Assembly (NCBI RefSeq): GCF_001423945.1
Contig: NZ_LMPU01000001.1
Location: forward strand, 1,299,971 to 1,363,970
Length of the DNA: 64,000 nucleotides
Direction of reading: 5' to 3'
Source of the DNA: Pedobacter sp. Leaf194
GTDB taxonomy: Bacteria > Bacteroidota > Bacteroidia > Sphingobacteriales > Sphingobacteriaceae
Shown: positions 26,971 through 35,712 of the stretch, in pieces
Numbering within the stretch: position 1 is the first letter of the stretch
Layout of the letters: each line of letters starts with the position of its first letter
Notes under the pieces: model-generated
Database searches by the model: none
Seen by the model: the letters and a program-made list of their open reading frames with translations, nothing else
Told to the model about the DNA's origin: nothing
Translations under genes and position numbers: made by a program

Positions 26971-28890
26971 TTACCACTTTTTACGACGTTCGCCGCTACC
27001 ACCCTCACGATTTCCACCTTCTTTGCGACCACTTCCGCCTTCACGGCTTCCGCCTTTTTCATCACGGCTACGACCAGAGAAATCTCTGAATCCACCGCCG
27101 CTGTTTCCGCCTTCACGTCTGCCGCTACCACCAGAGCTTCTTCTCTCGCCACTTCCGCTTCCGCCACGGTAACCACCGCCACCGCCGCTTCTGCGTTCGC
27201 CGCCGAAACCACCGCTACGTCTTTCACCGCCACCGCGTCTTTCGCCTGCACCTTCTCCGCGACCGCCATCTCCGCTTTTTTCAATGCGAACCTGACGACC
27301 ATTAAATTCAACAGCTTTAAAGCCTTCAAATACTTTGTCAGCAACAGCATCTTCAACTTCAAAGAAGGAGAAAACACCTTTTAAATCTATTTTACCAACG
27401 CTTTTGCCAGCAATTTTACCATTATTACAGATAAAAGATAACATATCGCCACGGGTAAATTCATCTACCGAACCTAAGTTGATAAATAAACGGGTGTAAC
27501 CATCGCTACCACGTCCACGTCTTTCACCACGCTCACCTCTTTCGCCACGGTCATCGCCAACTGCTGCATTTAAATCTGGTGCTTTAGAATAGTAATCCAA
27601 AAAGCGGTTAAACTCTAATGAAGCAAAACGTTTAATTACATCTTCTTTAGATAAATCTTTAAATTCATCCATAATACGAGGAATGTACTGGTCAATTTGC
27701 TCCACATTAACTTCTACATTATGTACTTTGTGTACTAACGAGAATAATTGTTTTTCGCAAACATCAAATCCTGTAGGTAATTCAGCTTTAGTAAACTGTT
27801 TGCCAATAATACGTTCCAGCTGACGGATTTTACCTACCTCTTTTGAGTTGATAATACAGATGGAAATACCAGTTTTACCAGCACGGCCGGTACGGCCAGA
27901 GCGGTGGGTATAACTTTCAATCTCATCAGGTAGAGAGTAATTAATTACGTGTGTTACATTGTTTACATCTATACCACGTGCAGCAACATCGGTAGCAATT
28001 AGCAACTGCATGTTACGCTCACGGAAACGTTGCATCACTTTATCACGTTGTTGTTGCGATAAATCGCCGTGTAAAGCATCAGCATTATAGCCATCCTTTA
28101 TTAAATGCTCGGCAACATCTTGTGTATCCAGTTTGGTTTTACAAAATACTACTGCAAAAATTTCAGGGTTAAAATCTACAATACGTTTCAAGGCAGCGTA
28201 TTTATCACGGGCACGAACAATATAATATTCGTGTTCAATGTTTACGTTACCTGTATTTTTTGTGCCCATAGTTAATTCTACAGGGTTATCCATATAGTTT
28301 TTTGCTATACGGCGAACTTCTGCAGGCATTGTTGCCGAGAATAACCAGGTTTTTTTGTCATCAGGAGTGGTTGATAAAATGTCGTTAATGTCATCCTGGA
28401 AACCCATGTTTAACATTTCGTCGGCTTCATCAAGCACAACATATTTAACATTTGAAAAATCGATGGCTTTACGGCCAATGATATCCAACATACGGCCGGG
28501 CGTGGCCACTACGATTTGAACGCCTTGGCGTATTTCGCGTAGTTGTTGCATAATGTTTGCGCCACCGTAAACGGCAACAACATGTGCATTAGCAACGTTT
28601 TTAGAAAAGTTTTTAAGGTCGTTAGCGATTTGTAAACATAACTCACGCGTTGGGCATAAAATTAATGCCTGCGGTTTTGTTACTTTAAAATCGATTAGTT
28701 CTAACAGCGGCAAACCAAATGCGGCTGTTTTTCCTGTTCCTGTTTGGGCCAAACCAACAAAATCATTAGTGCCTTCTAACAGTACAGGAATACTTTGCTC
28801 CTGAATAGGCGTTGGAGTTTCAAATCCAAGGTCCTTTACGGCATTAACGACGTCATCACTTATCCCCAATAATTGAAATGGGTTTGTCAT
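26971..28890 (-). CDS. DEAD-box ATP-dependent RNA helicase with DbpA-type RNA-binding domain and RGG-like tail
   Basis: 639 residues. It unwinds structured RNA in the cytoplasm; relatives (DeaD/CsdA) act in ribosome assembly, mRNA decay and cold adaptation. Seen in order: Q motif (FQLLGISDD, 5-13), Walker A AQTGTGKT (48-55), PTRELCLQ, DEAD box (154-157), SAT (185-187), then HRSGRTGRAGKTG (motif VI, 329-341). A DbpA RNA-binding domain (464-538) follows a charged RGERGERGERR linker. The last 100 residues (539-639) are almost only Gly, Arg, Ser and Glu in GERRGGG- and SGGG-like repeats, probably disordered and RNA-binding. The DNA coding for this tail is repetitive and more G+C-rich than its surroundings. 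Confidence 0.95.
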   Translation of the reverse strand: MTNPFQLLGISDDVVNAVKDLGFETPTPIQEQSIPVLLEGTNDFVGLAQTGTGKTAAFGLPLLELIDFKVTKPQALILCPTRELCLQIANDLKNFSKNVANAHVVAVYGGANIMQQLREIRQGVQIVVATPGRMLDIIGRKAIDFSNVKYVVLDEADEMLNMGFQDDINDILSTTPDDKKTWLFSATMPAEVRRIAKNYMDNPVELTMGTKNTGNVNIEHEYYIVRARDKYAALKRIVDFNPEIFAVVFCKTKLDTQDVAEHLIKDGYNADALHGDLSQQQRDKVMQRFRERNMQLLIATDVAARGIDVNNVTHVINYSLPDEIESYTHRSGRTGRAGKTGISICIINSKEVGKIRQLERIIGKQFTKAELPTGFDVCEKQLFSLVHKVHNVEVNVEQIDQYIPRIMDEFKDLSKEDVIKRFASLEFNRFLDYYSKAPDLNAAVGDDRGERGERGERRGRGSDGYTRLFINLGSVDEFTRGDMLSFICNNGKIAGKSVGKIDLKGVFSFFEVEDAVADKVFEGFKAVEFNGRQVRIEKSGDGGRGEGAGERRGGGERRSGGFGGERRSGGGGGYRGGSGSGERRSSGGSGRREGGNSGGGFRDFSGRSRDEKGGSREGGSGRKEGGNREGGSGERRKKW

Positions 28891-28913
28891 TCGTCTTTTA
28901 TTTATTTAAGCCG

Positions 28914-28921
28914 CAAAGGTA
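28914..28921 (-). promoter_or_regulatory. Bacteroidota -7 promoter box (TACCTTTG) for the helicase gene
   Basis: The minus strand reads TACCTTTG, an exact match to the TAnnTTTG box of the Bacteroidota primary sigma factor, 23 bases before the ATG. The -33 element is not clear. Confidence 0.5.
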
Positions 28922-29081
28922 CGGTTAATAATTCGTATTTTCTTGCTCGTTAAATAAATACTTTTTTAAGCTAAATATTTGAAAATAAGGAAGAAAGGAA
29001 TGATGGAAAAGGCAAGAAGGCTAACTAATGATGGCTGAGATGCAGATTAGCAGTCACAATGTTAAGAGATATTTATTAAAT

Positions 29082-29204
29082 TTTTGAAAATCAAAGCCTC
29101 TTGATATCGGTTAAAGCAGCCCCGCTTTACGCTGCAATCTTTTACCCCTTAATTCACACAAGCTCTTGAGGGGTAAAAGTATTTTCGCTACAATCGGGTT
29201 TAAA
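29082..29204 (+). repeat. Dispersed intergenic element, copy A, with central 14-bp hairpin
   Basis: Conserved blocks in order are TTTTGAAAATCA, a 23-base spacer, CAGCCCCGCTTT, a central hairpin, and CAATCGGGTTTAAA. The hairpin arms are CTTTTACCCCTTAA and TTGAGGGGTAAAAG, with one wobble pair and a 13-base loop. Copies B (44394-44489) and C (56201-56302) share the outer blocks but not the hairpin sequence. Confidence 0.7.
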
Positions 29205-29224
29205 GGGCAAAAACAGAATACATC

Positions 29225-29692
29225 TTAACGCAACCTTTCAGCAGAGCGTATCAATCTTTCGTCTTTATTAATCCCAAAAATTGCCAAAACGCAAAACAAA
29301 ATCGCCAATGCGGGCATGTAGGCACCAACTTCGAAAATTGCACCATCAACGCCACCAGGAAGTTGTTTGGCATAAACGCTGCACCAGAAAGCGAAACCTG
29401 CAATTGCTGCAATTGTGAAAATCACTAATCTCTTTTGCAAACTTCTTTTTCTGAAATTGAAAATGTTTGCAAAACACATTACGGCAACGGCAATATTTGT
29501 AATTAAAAGTGGAAGAAATGTATGCGTTTCTAAAGTTTTACCGCCTTTGGTAGCAAATGTTTGGTGCAGACCATTTGTAAAAATTTCCGATTCAGAACTA
29601 TTTGTTTCTTTTGCCGCAATGGGTAAAAACAGCATCAAAACTAAAGCAATTGTTGCCAATAAAAGCCAGATAGATTGTACTCTTTGTATCAT
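29225..29692 (-). CDS. DUF4293 domain membrane protein
   Basis: 155 residues with four hydrophobic segments: near 10-26 (WLLLATIALVLMLFLP), 60-80 (LLITNIAVAVMCFANIF), 88-108 (LVIFTIAAIAGFAFWCSVY) and 125-142 (MPALAILFCVLAIFGI). The N-terminus MIQRVQSIWLLLA and the C-terminal INKDERLIRSAERLR are typical of DUF4293, a small Bacteroidota inner-membrane family without known function. It starts on the minus strand, divergent from truA 85 bases away. I can add nothing on its role. Confidence 0.85.
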   Translation of the reverse strand: MIQRVQSIWLLLATIALVLMLFLPIAAKETNSSESEIFTNGLHQTFATKGGKTLETHTFLPLLITNIAVAVMCFANIFNFRKRSLQKRLVIFTIAAIAGFAFWCSVYAKQLPGGVDGAIFEVGAYMPALAILFCVLAIFGINKDERLIRSAERLR

Positions 29693-29762
29693 GTTAATTT
29701 AATAAATTGTACAAATATATATTTAATTCCATTTTGCAAGCTTATCTAATAAAAGGAAAAAG

Positions 29763-29770
29763 TATTTTTG
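29763..29770 (+). promoter_or_regulatory. Candidate -7 box (TATTTTTG) immediately before truA
   Basis: An exact TAnnTTTG box ends seven bases before the TTG start of truA. If it is used, transcription would begin at or next to the start codon and give a leaderless or near-leaderless mRNA. The -33 element is weak (a TTG 26 bases upstream). Confidence 0.4.
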
Positions 29771-29777
29771 CATCGCT

Positions 29778-30545
29778 TTGACTAAAAAAAGGTATTTCAT
29801 ACAAATTGCTTATGATGGCAGCTTATATCACGGCTGGCAAACTCAACCGAATGCCGTAACCGTTCAGGAGCTGCTCGACAAAGCCATGTCGGTTTTTTTT
29901 AGGCAACCAGTTGAAACTTTGGGCTGTGGAAGAACAGATTCAGGGGTGCATGCTACTGAGTTTTTTGCACACTTCGATGTCGAAAACTGCGCTGAAGAAA
30001 AAGTTTTGGTTGCCGTAGCCGGTATAAATGCAATGCTTCCTTATCAAATTGCGGTTAAACGAATTTTGCCGGTGCATAATGATGCACATGCCAGGTTTGA
30101 TGCGACAGCAAGAGCCTACAAATATTACCTTCATTTTGATAAGGATCCTTTTAAAATAAACCGTTCCTGGCTAATGAAAGACAGGTTGGATATCGGTTTA
30201 ATGAATAAGGCGGCAGAAGAATTGTTAAATTATACTGATTTTTCTTGCTTTAGTAAATCGAATACGCAAACTTTTACCAATAATTGTAAAATTATGCAAG
30301 CAGGTTTCGAAACGCAAAATGAAGGACTCGTTTTCACGATCGAGGCCGACCGCTTTCTTCGAAACATGGTTCGGGCCATTGTGGGTACTTTGGTGCGTGT
30401 AGGAAAAGGAGAAATTGGAATAGAAGATTTTAAAAATATAATAGACAGTAAAAACAGGAGCAATGCAGGGCAATCTGTACCGGCTTGCGGCTTGTATTTG
30501 GTTAGCGTTAAGTACCCATATATAAATGTAAGTATTAAAGCGTGA
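29778..30545 (+). CDS. truA: tRNA pseudouridine synthase A (TTG start)
   Basis: 255 residues. It converts uridines 38-40 of the tRNA anticodon arm to pseudouridine. The start is TTG: KRYFIQIAYDGSLYHGWQTQ matches the conserved N-terminus of the family and no ATG occurs in frame before it, while the first internal ATG would remove that core. The catalytic motif GCGRTDSGVHA carries Asp54. RAYKYYLHFDKDPF and FLRNMVRAIVGTLVRVGKG in the C-terminal half are also typical. It is followed after 66 bases by an ABC exporter on the same strand. A candidate promoter box lies directly before the start. Confidence 0.95.
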   Translation: MTKKRYFIQIAYDGSLYHGWQTQPNAVTVQELLDKAMSVFFRQPVETLGCGRTDSGVHATEFFAHFDVENCAEEKVLVAVAGINAMLPYQIAVKRILPVHNDAHARFDATARAYKYYLHFDKDPFKINRSWLMKDRLDIGLMNKAAEELLNYTDFSCFSKSNTQTFTNNCKIMQAGFETQNEGLVFTIEADRFLRNMVRAIVGTLVRVGKGEIGIEDFKNIIDSKNRSNAGQSVPACGLYLVSVKYPYINVSIKA

Positions 30546-30611
30546 TTGCTTTTTGGATGAAGGTGAGGAGCCATTCACCGATTCAAAAACAAACATTCTA
30601 AAATTAAAATC

Positions 30612-32381
30612 ATGGCAGTAACAGGCGAAGTATATAATACAGGATTGCTGAAACGTATTTTTCAATACGTAAAGCCTTACCGTGCTGTGTTTGTTTGGTC
30701 GGTTGTTCTAACAATTCTATTGGCTGCAATTTCTCCGGTACGGCCTTTTTTAATAAAATATACGCTGGATAATTACATTCTCACCGGCAAATACTCCGGA
30801 CTGGTGAATATGACAATTTTAATGGTTGTGATGTTGCTATTGCAAACGCTGATTCAGTACAACCATACCTTGTTAACCAATACTTTAGGTCAGTCGGTTA
30901 TTCGCGATTTAAGAATCAATGTCTTCAATCACATTACAAAATTAAAGCTAAAGTTTTTTGATAAAACGCCTATTGGTCAATTGATTACACGAACCGTTTC
31001 CGACCTGGAAACCATTGCCGATATCTTTTCAGAAGGCTTAATATCCATGATTGGCGATACCCTGCAGGTTATTGTGATAATTGGCGTTATGCTTTATACC
31101 GATTGGGAACTGAGTTTAGTAGTGCTTTTGCCTGTTCCGCTATTAATTATGGCTACACGCAAATTTCAGAAAGCCATCAAGGTAGCATTTCAGGAAATTC
31201 GTAACGAGGTATCTAACCTGAATACCTTTTTGCAGGAACACATTACAGGCGTTTCAATTGTGCAGTATTTTGCCCGCGAACGTCAGGAGTACAAAAAGTT
31301 TTATGCTATTAATAAGCGGTATCGCGATGCGAATATCCGTTCTAACTGGTACTATTCTATTTTTTTTCCGGTAGTTGAGTTAATCTCTGCCATGTCTTTA
31401 GGTTTGCTCATTTGGTTCGGGGCAAAGAGCATCCTTTCTAATCCGATAGATGTAACACCGGGTACCATCACCCAGTTCATTATGTATTTGGGGATGGTTT
31501 ACACACCTATCCGCCAGCTGGCAGATAAATTTAACACCTTGCAAATGGGCATGGTTGGTGCAGAGCGGGTATTTAAAATTTTAGATACCGATGAGCGAAC
31601 GCCTGATGCCGGTACAGCTGCTCCGCTAAAATTACAAGGCGATATCAAATTTAAAAATGTCTGGTTTGCTTATAACGATGAAAATTATGTGCTTAAAGAT
31701 TTAACTTTCGAAGTAAAGGCCGGTGAAACTGTTGCTTTAGTTGGGGCAACCGGTGCCGGAAAATCATCAACAATAAATATTTTAAACAGGTTTTACGAAG
31801 TTGAAAAGGGCGAAATTACCGTCGATGGCATCGATATCCACGATTTTAAGCTCGATTACCTTCGAAGCCATATTGCAACAGTGCTCCAGGATGTTTTTCT
31901 TTTTTCGGATACAATTTTGAATAACATCACTTTAAATAACGCTCAGATTAAAATTGAAGAGGTTGTAAACGCAGCGAAAAAAGTGGGTGCCCACGATTTT
32001 ATTGAACGTTTACCGGGCGGCTACCAATATAACGTGATGGAGAGGGGTTCTACGCTCTCGGCTGGGCAGGCACAGCTCATCTCGTTTATCAGGGCTTTGG
32101 TTCACAATCCCGCAATTTTAGTTTTGGATGAAGCAACTTCATCGGTTGATACGGAAACCGAACTGCTCATTCAAAAGGCTATCGATAACCTGATGGATGG
32201 TCGAACTTCTATTGTAATTGCCCACCGCCTATCTACAATTCAAAAAGCTGACCAGATTATCGTGCTTGATAAGGGTGAAATAAAGGAAAAGGGTACGCAT
32301 CAGCAATTGCTAAAACTGAACGGCTATTACAAAAAGTTGTACGATTTGCAGTTTTCTTCTGAAGGTATTGCCAAAGCCTAA
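30612..32381 (+). CDS. ABC exporter, fused permease and ATPase (MsbA/MdlB type)
   Basis: 589 residues. The N-terminal half holds six transmembrane helices (about 25-310; VFVWSVVLTILLAAIS, MTILMVVMLLLQTLI, VIVIIGVMLYTDWELSLVVLLPVPLLI and others). The C-terminal ATPase has Walker A GATGAGKSS near 377-385, Walker B ILVLDEATSSVD and the H-loop IAHRLST. The signature motif reads LSAGQ instead of LSGGQ, a tolerated variant also known in related half-transporters. It should work as a homodimer that exports lipid or drug-like substrates. The substrate is unknown, and neighbours give no hint beyond same-strand placement after truA. Confidence 0.92.
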   Translation: MAVTGEVYNTGLLKRIFQYVKPYRAVFVWSVVLTILLAAISPVRPFLIKYTLDNYILTGKYSGLVNMTILMVVMLLLQTLIQYNHTLLTNTLGQSVIRDLRINVFNHITKLKLKFFDKTPIGQLITRTVSDLETIADIFSEGLISMIGDTLQVIVIIGVMLYTDWELSLVVLLPVPLLIMATRKFQKAIKVAFQEIRNEVSNLNTFLQEHITGVSIVQYFARERQEYKKFYAINKRYRDANIRSNWYYSIFFPVVELISAMSLGLLIWFGAKSILSNPIDVTPGTITQFIMYLGMVYTPIRQLADKFNTLQMGMVGAERVFKILDTDERTPDAGTAAPLKLQGDIKFKNVWFAYNDENYVLKDLTFEVKAGETVALVGATGAGKSSTINILNRFYEVEKGEITVDGIDIHDFKLDYLRSHIATVLQDVFLFSDTILNNITLNNAQIKIEEVVNAAKKVGAHDFIERLPGGYQYNVMERGSTLSAGQAQLISFIRALVHNPAILVLDEATSSVDTETELLIQKAIDNLMDGRTSIVIAHRLSTIQKADQIIVLDKGEIKEKGTHQQLLKLNGYYKKLYDLQFSSEGIAKA

Positions 32382-32434
32382 TCTAATATTTCGATTAATT
32401 TCTTAATTTAACATCTTTTAAAATCCGATAGAAG

Positions 32435-33460
32435 ATGAAGTCTTTAAAAATTTTTGCAACGCTAATTTTTTCCCTTTTAGTTCTAAATATTTCTGCCCAG
32501 CAGAAAAAGTATGTTATGGTTATTCATGGTGGTGCCGGAACTATTTTGAAAAAAAATATGACGCCTGAAAAGGAAGCAGCTTACATAGCGGTTTTAACCC
32601 AGGCTTTGAAAACCGGTTATGCTCAGATTCAGGCTGGAAAAAGCAGTTTGGATGCTGTAGAGGCAACAATCCATGTAATGGAAAACGACCCTCATTTTAA
32701 TGCAGGGAAGGGAGCAGTTTTTACGCATGATGGCCGAAATGAACTTGATGCCGCAATAATGGACGGGAAAACATTGATGGCGGGTGCCGTAGCTGGTGTT
32801 ACGACAGTTAAGAACCCAATTTCAGCTGCACGTGCAGTTATGGAAAAATCTGAACATGTAATGATGGTTGGCTCGGGTGCTGACCAGTTTGCTAAAGATG
32901 CGGGTCTGGAAATTGTTGATCCGAAATATTTTTGGACAAAAGAGCGTTGGGATGGCTTGCAACAAGCAATTAAGGAAGATTCTACCAAGGCAGTTTTAGA
33001 TCATGGCAGCAAAAAAACAGAGCTTCTTGGAAGTAAAAATCACGATTATAAATTCGGTACCGTTGGTTGCGTCGCTTTGGATAAAGCCGGCAATTTGGCA
33101 GCTGGAACTTCAACAGGTGGCATGACCAATAAAAAATACGGACGTGTTGGAGATGCTCCGATTATTGGTGCCGGTACTTATTGCAACAACGAAACAGCCG
33201 GGGTCTCTTGTACCGGCTGGGGAGAATATTATATCCGGAACGTGGTTGCAAAAACCATTTCCGATTTGATGGAGTACAAAGGTTTGAGTGTTGCAGAGGC
33301 ATCAAAAATTGTATTGGATAAAGTTGGGAAAATGGGTGGCGATGGCGGCTTAATTGCCTTAGATAAGAAAGGAAACATAACGATGCCATTTAATACTGAA
33401 GGGATGTACAGAGGCGCTATCACCGCGGATGGAAAAATAGAGGTTAACATCTACAAGTAA
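32435..33460 (+). CDS. Exported isoaspartyl peptidase / L-asparaginase (Ntn hydrolase)
   Basis: 341 residues with a signal peptide ending near ISAQ (about 22). It is a plant-type asparaginase precursor that cuts itself between Gly208 and Thr209; the new N-terminal Thr209 in KFGTVGCVALD is the nucleophile. The HGGAGTI motif (31-37) and the GTSTGGMTNKKYGRVGD segment bind substrate. Such enzymes cleave beta-aspartyl dipeptides, including beta-Asp-Arg from cyanophycin. The stop overlaps the start of a cyanophycinase gene by one base (TAATG), and a dicarboxylate symporter follows. The context strongly suggests the second step of cyanophycin breakdown in the periplasm. Confidence 0.93.
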   Translation: MKSLKIFATLIFSLLVLNISAQQKKYVMVIHGGAGTILKKNMTPEKEAAYIAVLTQALKTGYAQIQAGKSSLDAVEATIHVMENDPHFNAGKGAVFTHDGRNELDAAIMDGKTLMAGAVAGVTTVKNPISAARAVMEKSEHVMMVGSGADQFAKDAGLEIVDPKYFWTKERWDGLQQAIKEDSTKAVLDHGSKKTELLGSKNHDYKFGTVGCVALDKAGNLAAGTSTGGMTNKKYGRVGDAPIIGAGTYCNNETAGVSCTGWGEYYIRNVVAKTISDLMEYKGLSVAEASKIVLDKVGKMGGDGGLIALDKKGNITMPFNTEGMYRGAITADGKIEVNIYK

Positions 33461-34293
33461 TGAGAATACTTCTGGTATCACTTTTTTTATGCATTAGTGT
33501 CCTTACGATTAAAGCTCAAAGTAAGGGCAATTTGTTCATAATTGGGGGCGGCAACCGCTCAGATGCTTTAATGGAGGAAATGCTGAAAACGGCAGGTCTA
33601 AATCAAAGTGATTATATTATTGTATTGCCAATGGCCAGCACAATTCCCGATTCGGGTTTCAAAAGCATAGCCGCTCAACTCAAGAAAATAGGTAGCTATC
33701 AGGTCCGAAATTTCAATTTCAGCAAGCACAATGTAAATGATAAAAAATGGATTGACTCACTGTCATCTGCAAAACTTATTTACATTTTGGGTGGTGATCA
33801 AAGCCGTTTCATGCAATCTGTTTTAAATACGCCAGTTTACAATGCAATTCACCAGGCCTACAAAAGCGGTTCCACAATTGCCGGTACCAGCGCTGGTCCG
33901 GCGGTGATGAGTAGGTTTATGATTACCGGAAAGCAACTTTTAGATACCGTTTATAAAGAAACCTTTAATAAGCTTTGGGATAAAAATATTGAGTTTGAAC
34001 AGGGATTGGGCTTACTTCAAAACACCATAATTGATCAGCATTTTCTAAAACGAAACCGATACAACAGACTAATTTCAGCACTGGCAGCGCATCCTGATTT
34101 GGTATGCGTGGGGATTGATGAAAGTACAGCCATCATCGTTCATGAAGGTAAAGCAGCTGTTGTGGGCGAAAGTCAGGTAATACGAATGGCAAGACCTCAA
34201 AATTTAGAAGTATCGGATAAACATTTAATTAAATTTAGCCATGCTGATTTCGGGATTTTTACCGCTGGCGACGTTATCGACATATTACCATAA
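33460..34293 (+). CDS. Exported cyanophycinase
   Basis: 277 residues with a signal peptide ending at TIKAQ (20). It belongs to the S51 serine peptidase-like fold: FIIGGGNRSDALMEEML (27-43), the GGDQSRFMQS motif (111-120), nucleophile Ser144 in AGTSAGPAVMS, and DQHFLKRNRYNRL, the usual cyanophycinase signature. The enzyme splits cyanophycin (multi-L-arginyl-poly-L-aspartate) into beta-Asp-Arg dipeptides. A signal peptide means it acts outside the cytoplasm, like the extracellular CphE enzymes and unlike intracellular CphB. It is translationally coupled to the isoaspartyl peptidase, which would cut the dipeptides. No cyanophycin synthetase is visible here, so foreign polymer or peptides are the likely substrate. 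Confidence 0.9.
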   Translation: MRILLVSLFLCISVLTIKAQSKGNLFIIGGGNRSDALMEEMLKTAGLNQSDYIIVLPMASTIPDSGFKSIAAQLKKIGSYQVRNFNFSKHNVNDKKWIDSLSSAKLIYILGGDQSRFMQSVLNTPVYNAIHQAYKSGSTIAGTSAGPAVMSRFMITGKQLLDTVYKETFNKLWDKNIEFEQGLGLLQNTIIDQHFLKRNRYNRLISALAAHPDLVCVGIDESTAIIVHEGKAAVVGESQVIRMARPQNLEVSDKHLIKFSHADFGIFTAGDVIDILP

Positions 34294-34336
34294 TCCATTT
34301 TAGACGCAACAAATTTTAACTCTTTTACATCGGGTA

Positions 34337-35623
34337 ATGATTTCTATAAAAAAAATAAAGCAGGTATTTTCTAACCTCACATTTCAGGTTATCCTGGCTA
34401 TAGCCATAGGCATATTTGTGGGTACTTATTTTCCTGGTTTTGCGCCAACAGCAAAGCTTATTAGTCAGGGCTTTATAAACCTGATAAGCATGTTAATCGC
34501 ACCAATAATTTTTTTTACTATCGTTTTGGGCATTGCGCACATGGGTGATATGAAAAAAGTTGGTCGAGTTGGCGGGAAAGCGCTTTTGTATTTTGAAATT
34601 GTTAGCACGGTTGCAATTGCTATTGGCCTGGTGGTTGCAAATGTGCTTAAACCAGGGGCAGGGATGATTGCCAAAGCTGGCGATACCACAAAGATTGCCG
34701 GTTACGCAGAACAGGCGAAGGACATGAATTGGGCAGAGTTTTTTCTGCACATCATTCCGCATAATGTTGTTGCAGCCTTTGCAGAGGGAAACATTTTACA
34801 GATTTTGCTTTTTGCAATTTTATTTGGCTATGGTTTAAACAAGCTGGGTGGCGAAGGCACCTCTGTGTTAAACGCTTTCGATAAAATCTCAAAGGTTTTA
34901 TTCAAAATTATGAAAGTGATTATGCGTTTAGCGCCAATTGGTGCCTTTGGCGGTATGGCTTTCAGCATTGGTACGCATGGTTTACAAAGCATTGTTGGTA
35001 TGGCAAAGCTGATGGGCTCTGTTTACCTTACCTGCATTTTATTCATTTTTATTGTGCTGAATGGCATTTGCCGGTATTATAATTTCAGCCTATGGCAATA
35101 CCTTAAGTTTATCCGTCAGGAGATTCTGATTGTACTTGGCACCTCATCATCAGAATCTGCTTTGCCGAGCATGATGCAGAAAATGGAAGCCATAGGTTGC
35201 GAAAAATCTGTAGTTGGTTTGGTTATCCCGACCGGTTATTCTTTTAACCTGGATGGAACGGCGATTTACCTTGCGATGGCGGTGATTTTTCTTTGCCAGG
35301 TTTTCCATGTAGATTTATCTCTCGGCCAGCAAATTACGGTTTTAGGCGTGCTTATGGTAACCTCTAAAGGGGCGGCTGGCGTAACAGGGAGTGGTTTTAT
35401 TGTACTGGTTTCCACCCTTACCGCATTAAAGATAATGCCGATAGAACACATTTCAATTTTAATTGGTGTGGATAGATTTATGAGTGAAGCGAGGGCAATT
35501 ACTAACGTTATCGGTAACGGCGTTGCAACCATAGTTATTGCAAAAAGCGAGAACCAGTTCGACCATGAAAAATACCTGAAAGCGATTCAACCGGCATCAA
35601 TAGAGAAAGCAGAAGAAGTATAG
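34337..35623 (+). CDS. Dicarboxylate/amino acid:cation symporter (DctA/GltP family)
   Basis: 428 residues with about eight transmembrane helices and two re-entrant loops. The hallmark serine-rich loop reads LGTSSSESALPSMMQKM (about 268-284), and the substrate motif is GYSFNLDGTAIYLAMAVIF (about 301-319). TSKGAAGVTGSGFIVL and the DRFMSEARAITNVIGNG segment, which carries substrate-binding residues, follow. Members import C4-dicarboxylates, aspartate or glutamate with protons or sodium. It lies 43 bases after the cyanophycinase gene on the same strand, so it probably takes up the aspartate released by the two exported hydrolases. That substrate assignment comes from context only. Confidence 0.93.
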   Translation: MISIKKIKQVFSNLTFQVILAIAIGIFVGTYFPGFAPTAKLISQGFINLISMLIAPIIFFTIVLGIAHMGDMKKVGRVGGKALLYFEIVSTVAIAIGLVVANVLKPGAGMIAKAGDTTKIAGYAEQAKDMNWAEFFLHIIPHNVVAAFAEGNILQILLFAILFGYGLNKLGGEGTSVLNAFDKISKVLFKIMKVIMRLAPIGAFGGMAFSIGTHGLQSIVGMAKLMGSVYLTCILFIFIVLNGICRYYNFSLWQYLKFIRQEILIVLGTSSSESALPSMMQKMEAIGCEKSVVGLVIPTGYSFNLDGTAIYLAMAVIFLCQVFHVDLSLGQQITVLGVLMVTSKGAAGVTGSGFIVLVSTLTALKIMPIEHISILIGVDRFMSEARAITNVIGNGVATIVIAKSENQFDHEKYLKAIQPASIEKAEEV

Positions 35624-35660
35624 CTGTTTTGGCGGTAGAATTACTCCCAACTCTTTTCTG

Positions 35661-35668
35661 TATCTTTG
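35661..35668 (+). promoter_or_regulatory. Candidate -7 box (TATCTTTG) upstream of rlmF
   Basis: Exact TAnnTTTG match, 45 bases before the TTG start of rlmF. The -33 element is not convincing. Confidence 0.4.
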
Positions 35669-35712
35669 AGGCAGAAATAAGCACACAGCTTGTTTAATTA
35701 AATTACAGCACA

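Larger units (their letters stand above)
28891..29224. other. 334-base gap: helicase promoter and one copy of the hairpin-bearing intergenic repeat
   Basis: No gene is seen. The right-hand part is a regulatory stretch for the minus-strand helicase (box at 28914-28921). Bases 29082-29204 are copy A of a dispersed element described separately. The stretch 28922-29081 shows nothing recognisable. Confidence 0.6.

Noticed and set aside
27000-27300. CRISPR-like repetition
   Set aside because: The repeated units are coding (Gly/Arg/Ser codons), irregular in length and without spacers.
26907-27377. Long Ala/Val/Lys-rich frame opposite the helicase C-terminus
   Set aside because: It is on the same strand but in another frame of the repetitive RGG-tail DNA. 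The composition is an artefact of the repeats, and the DEAD-box frame is unambiguous.
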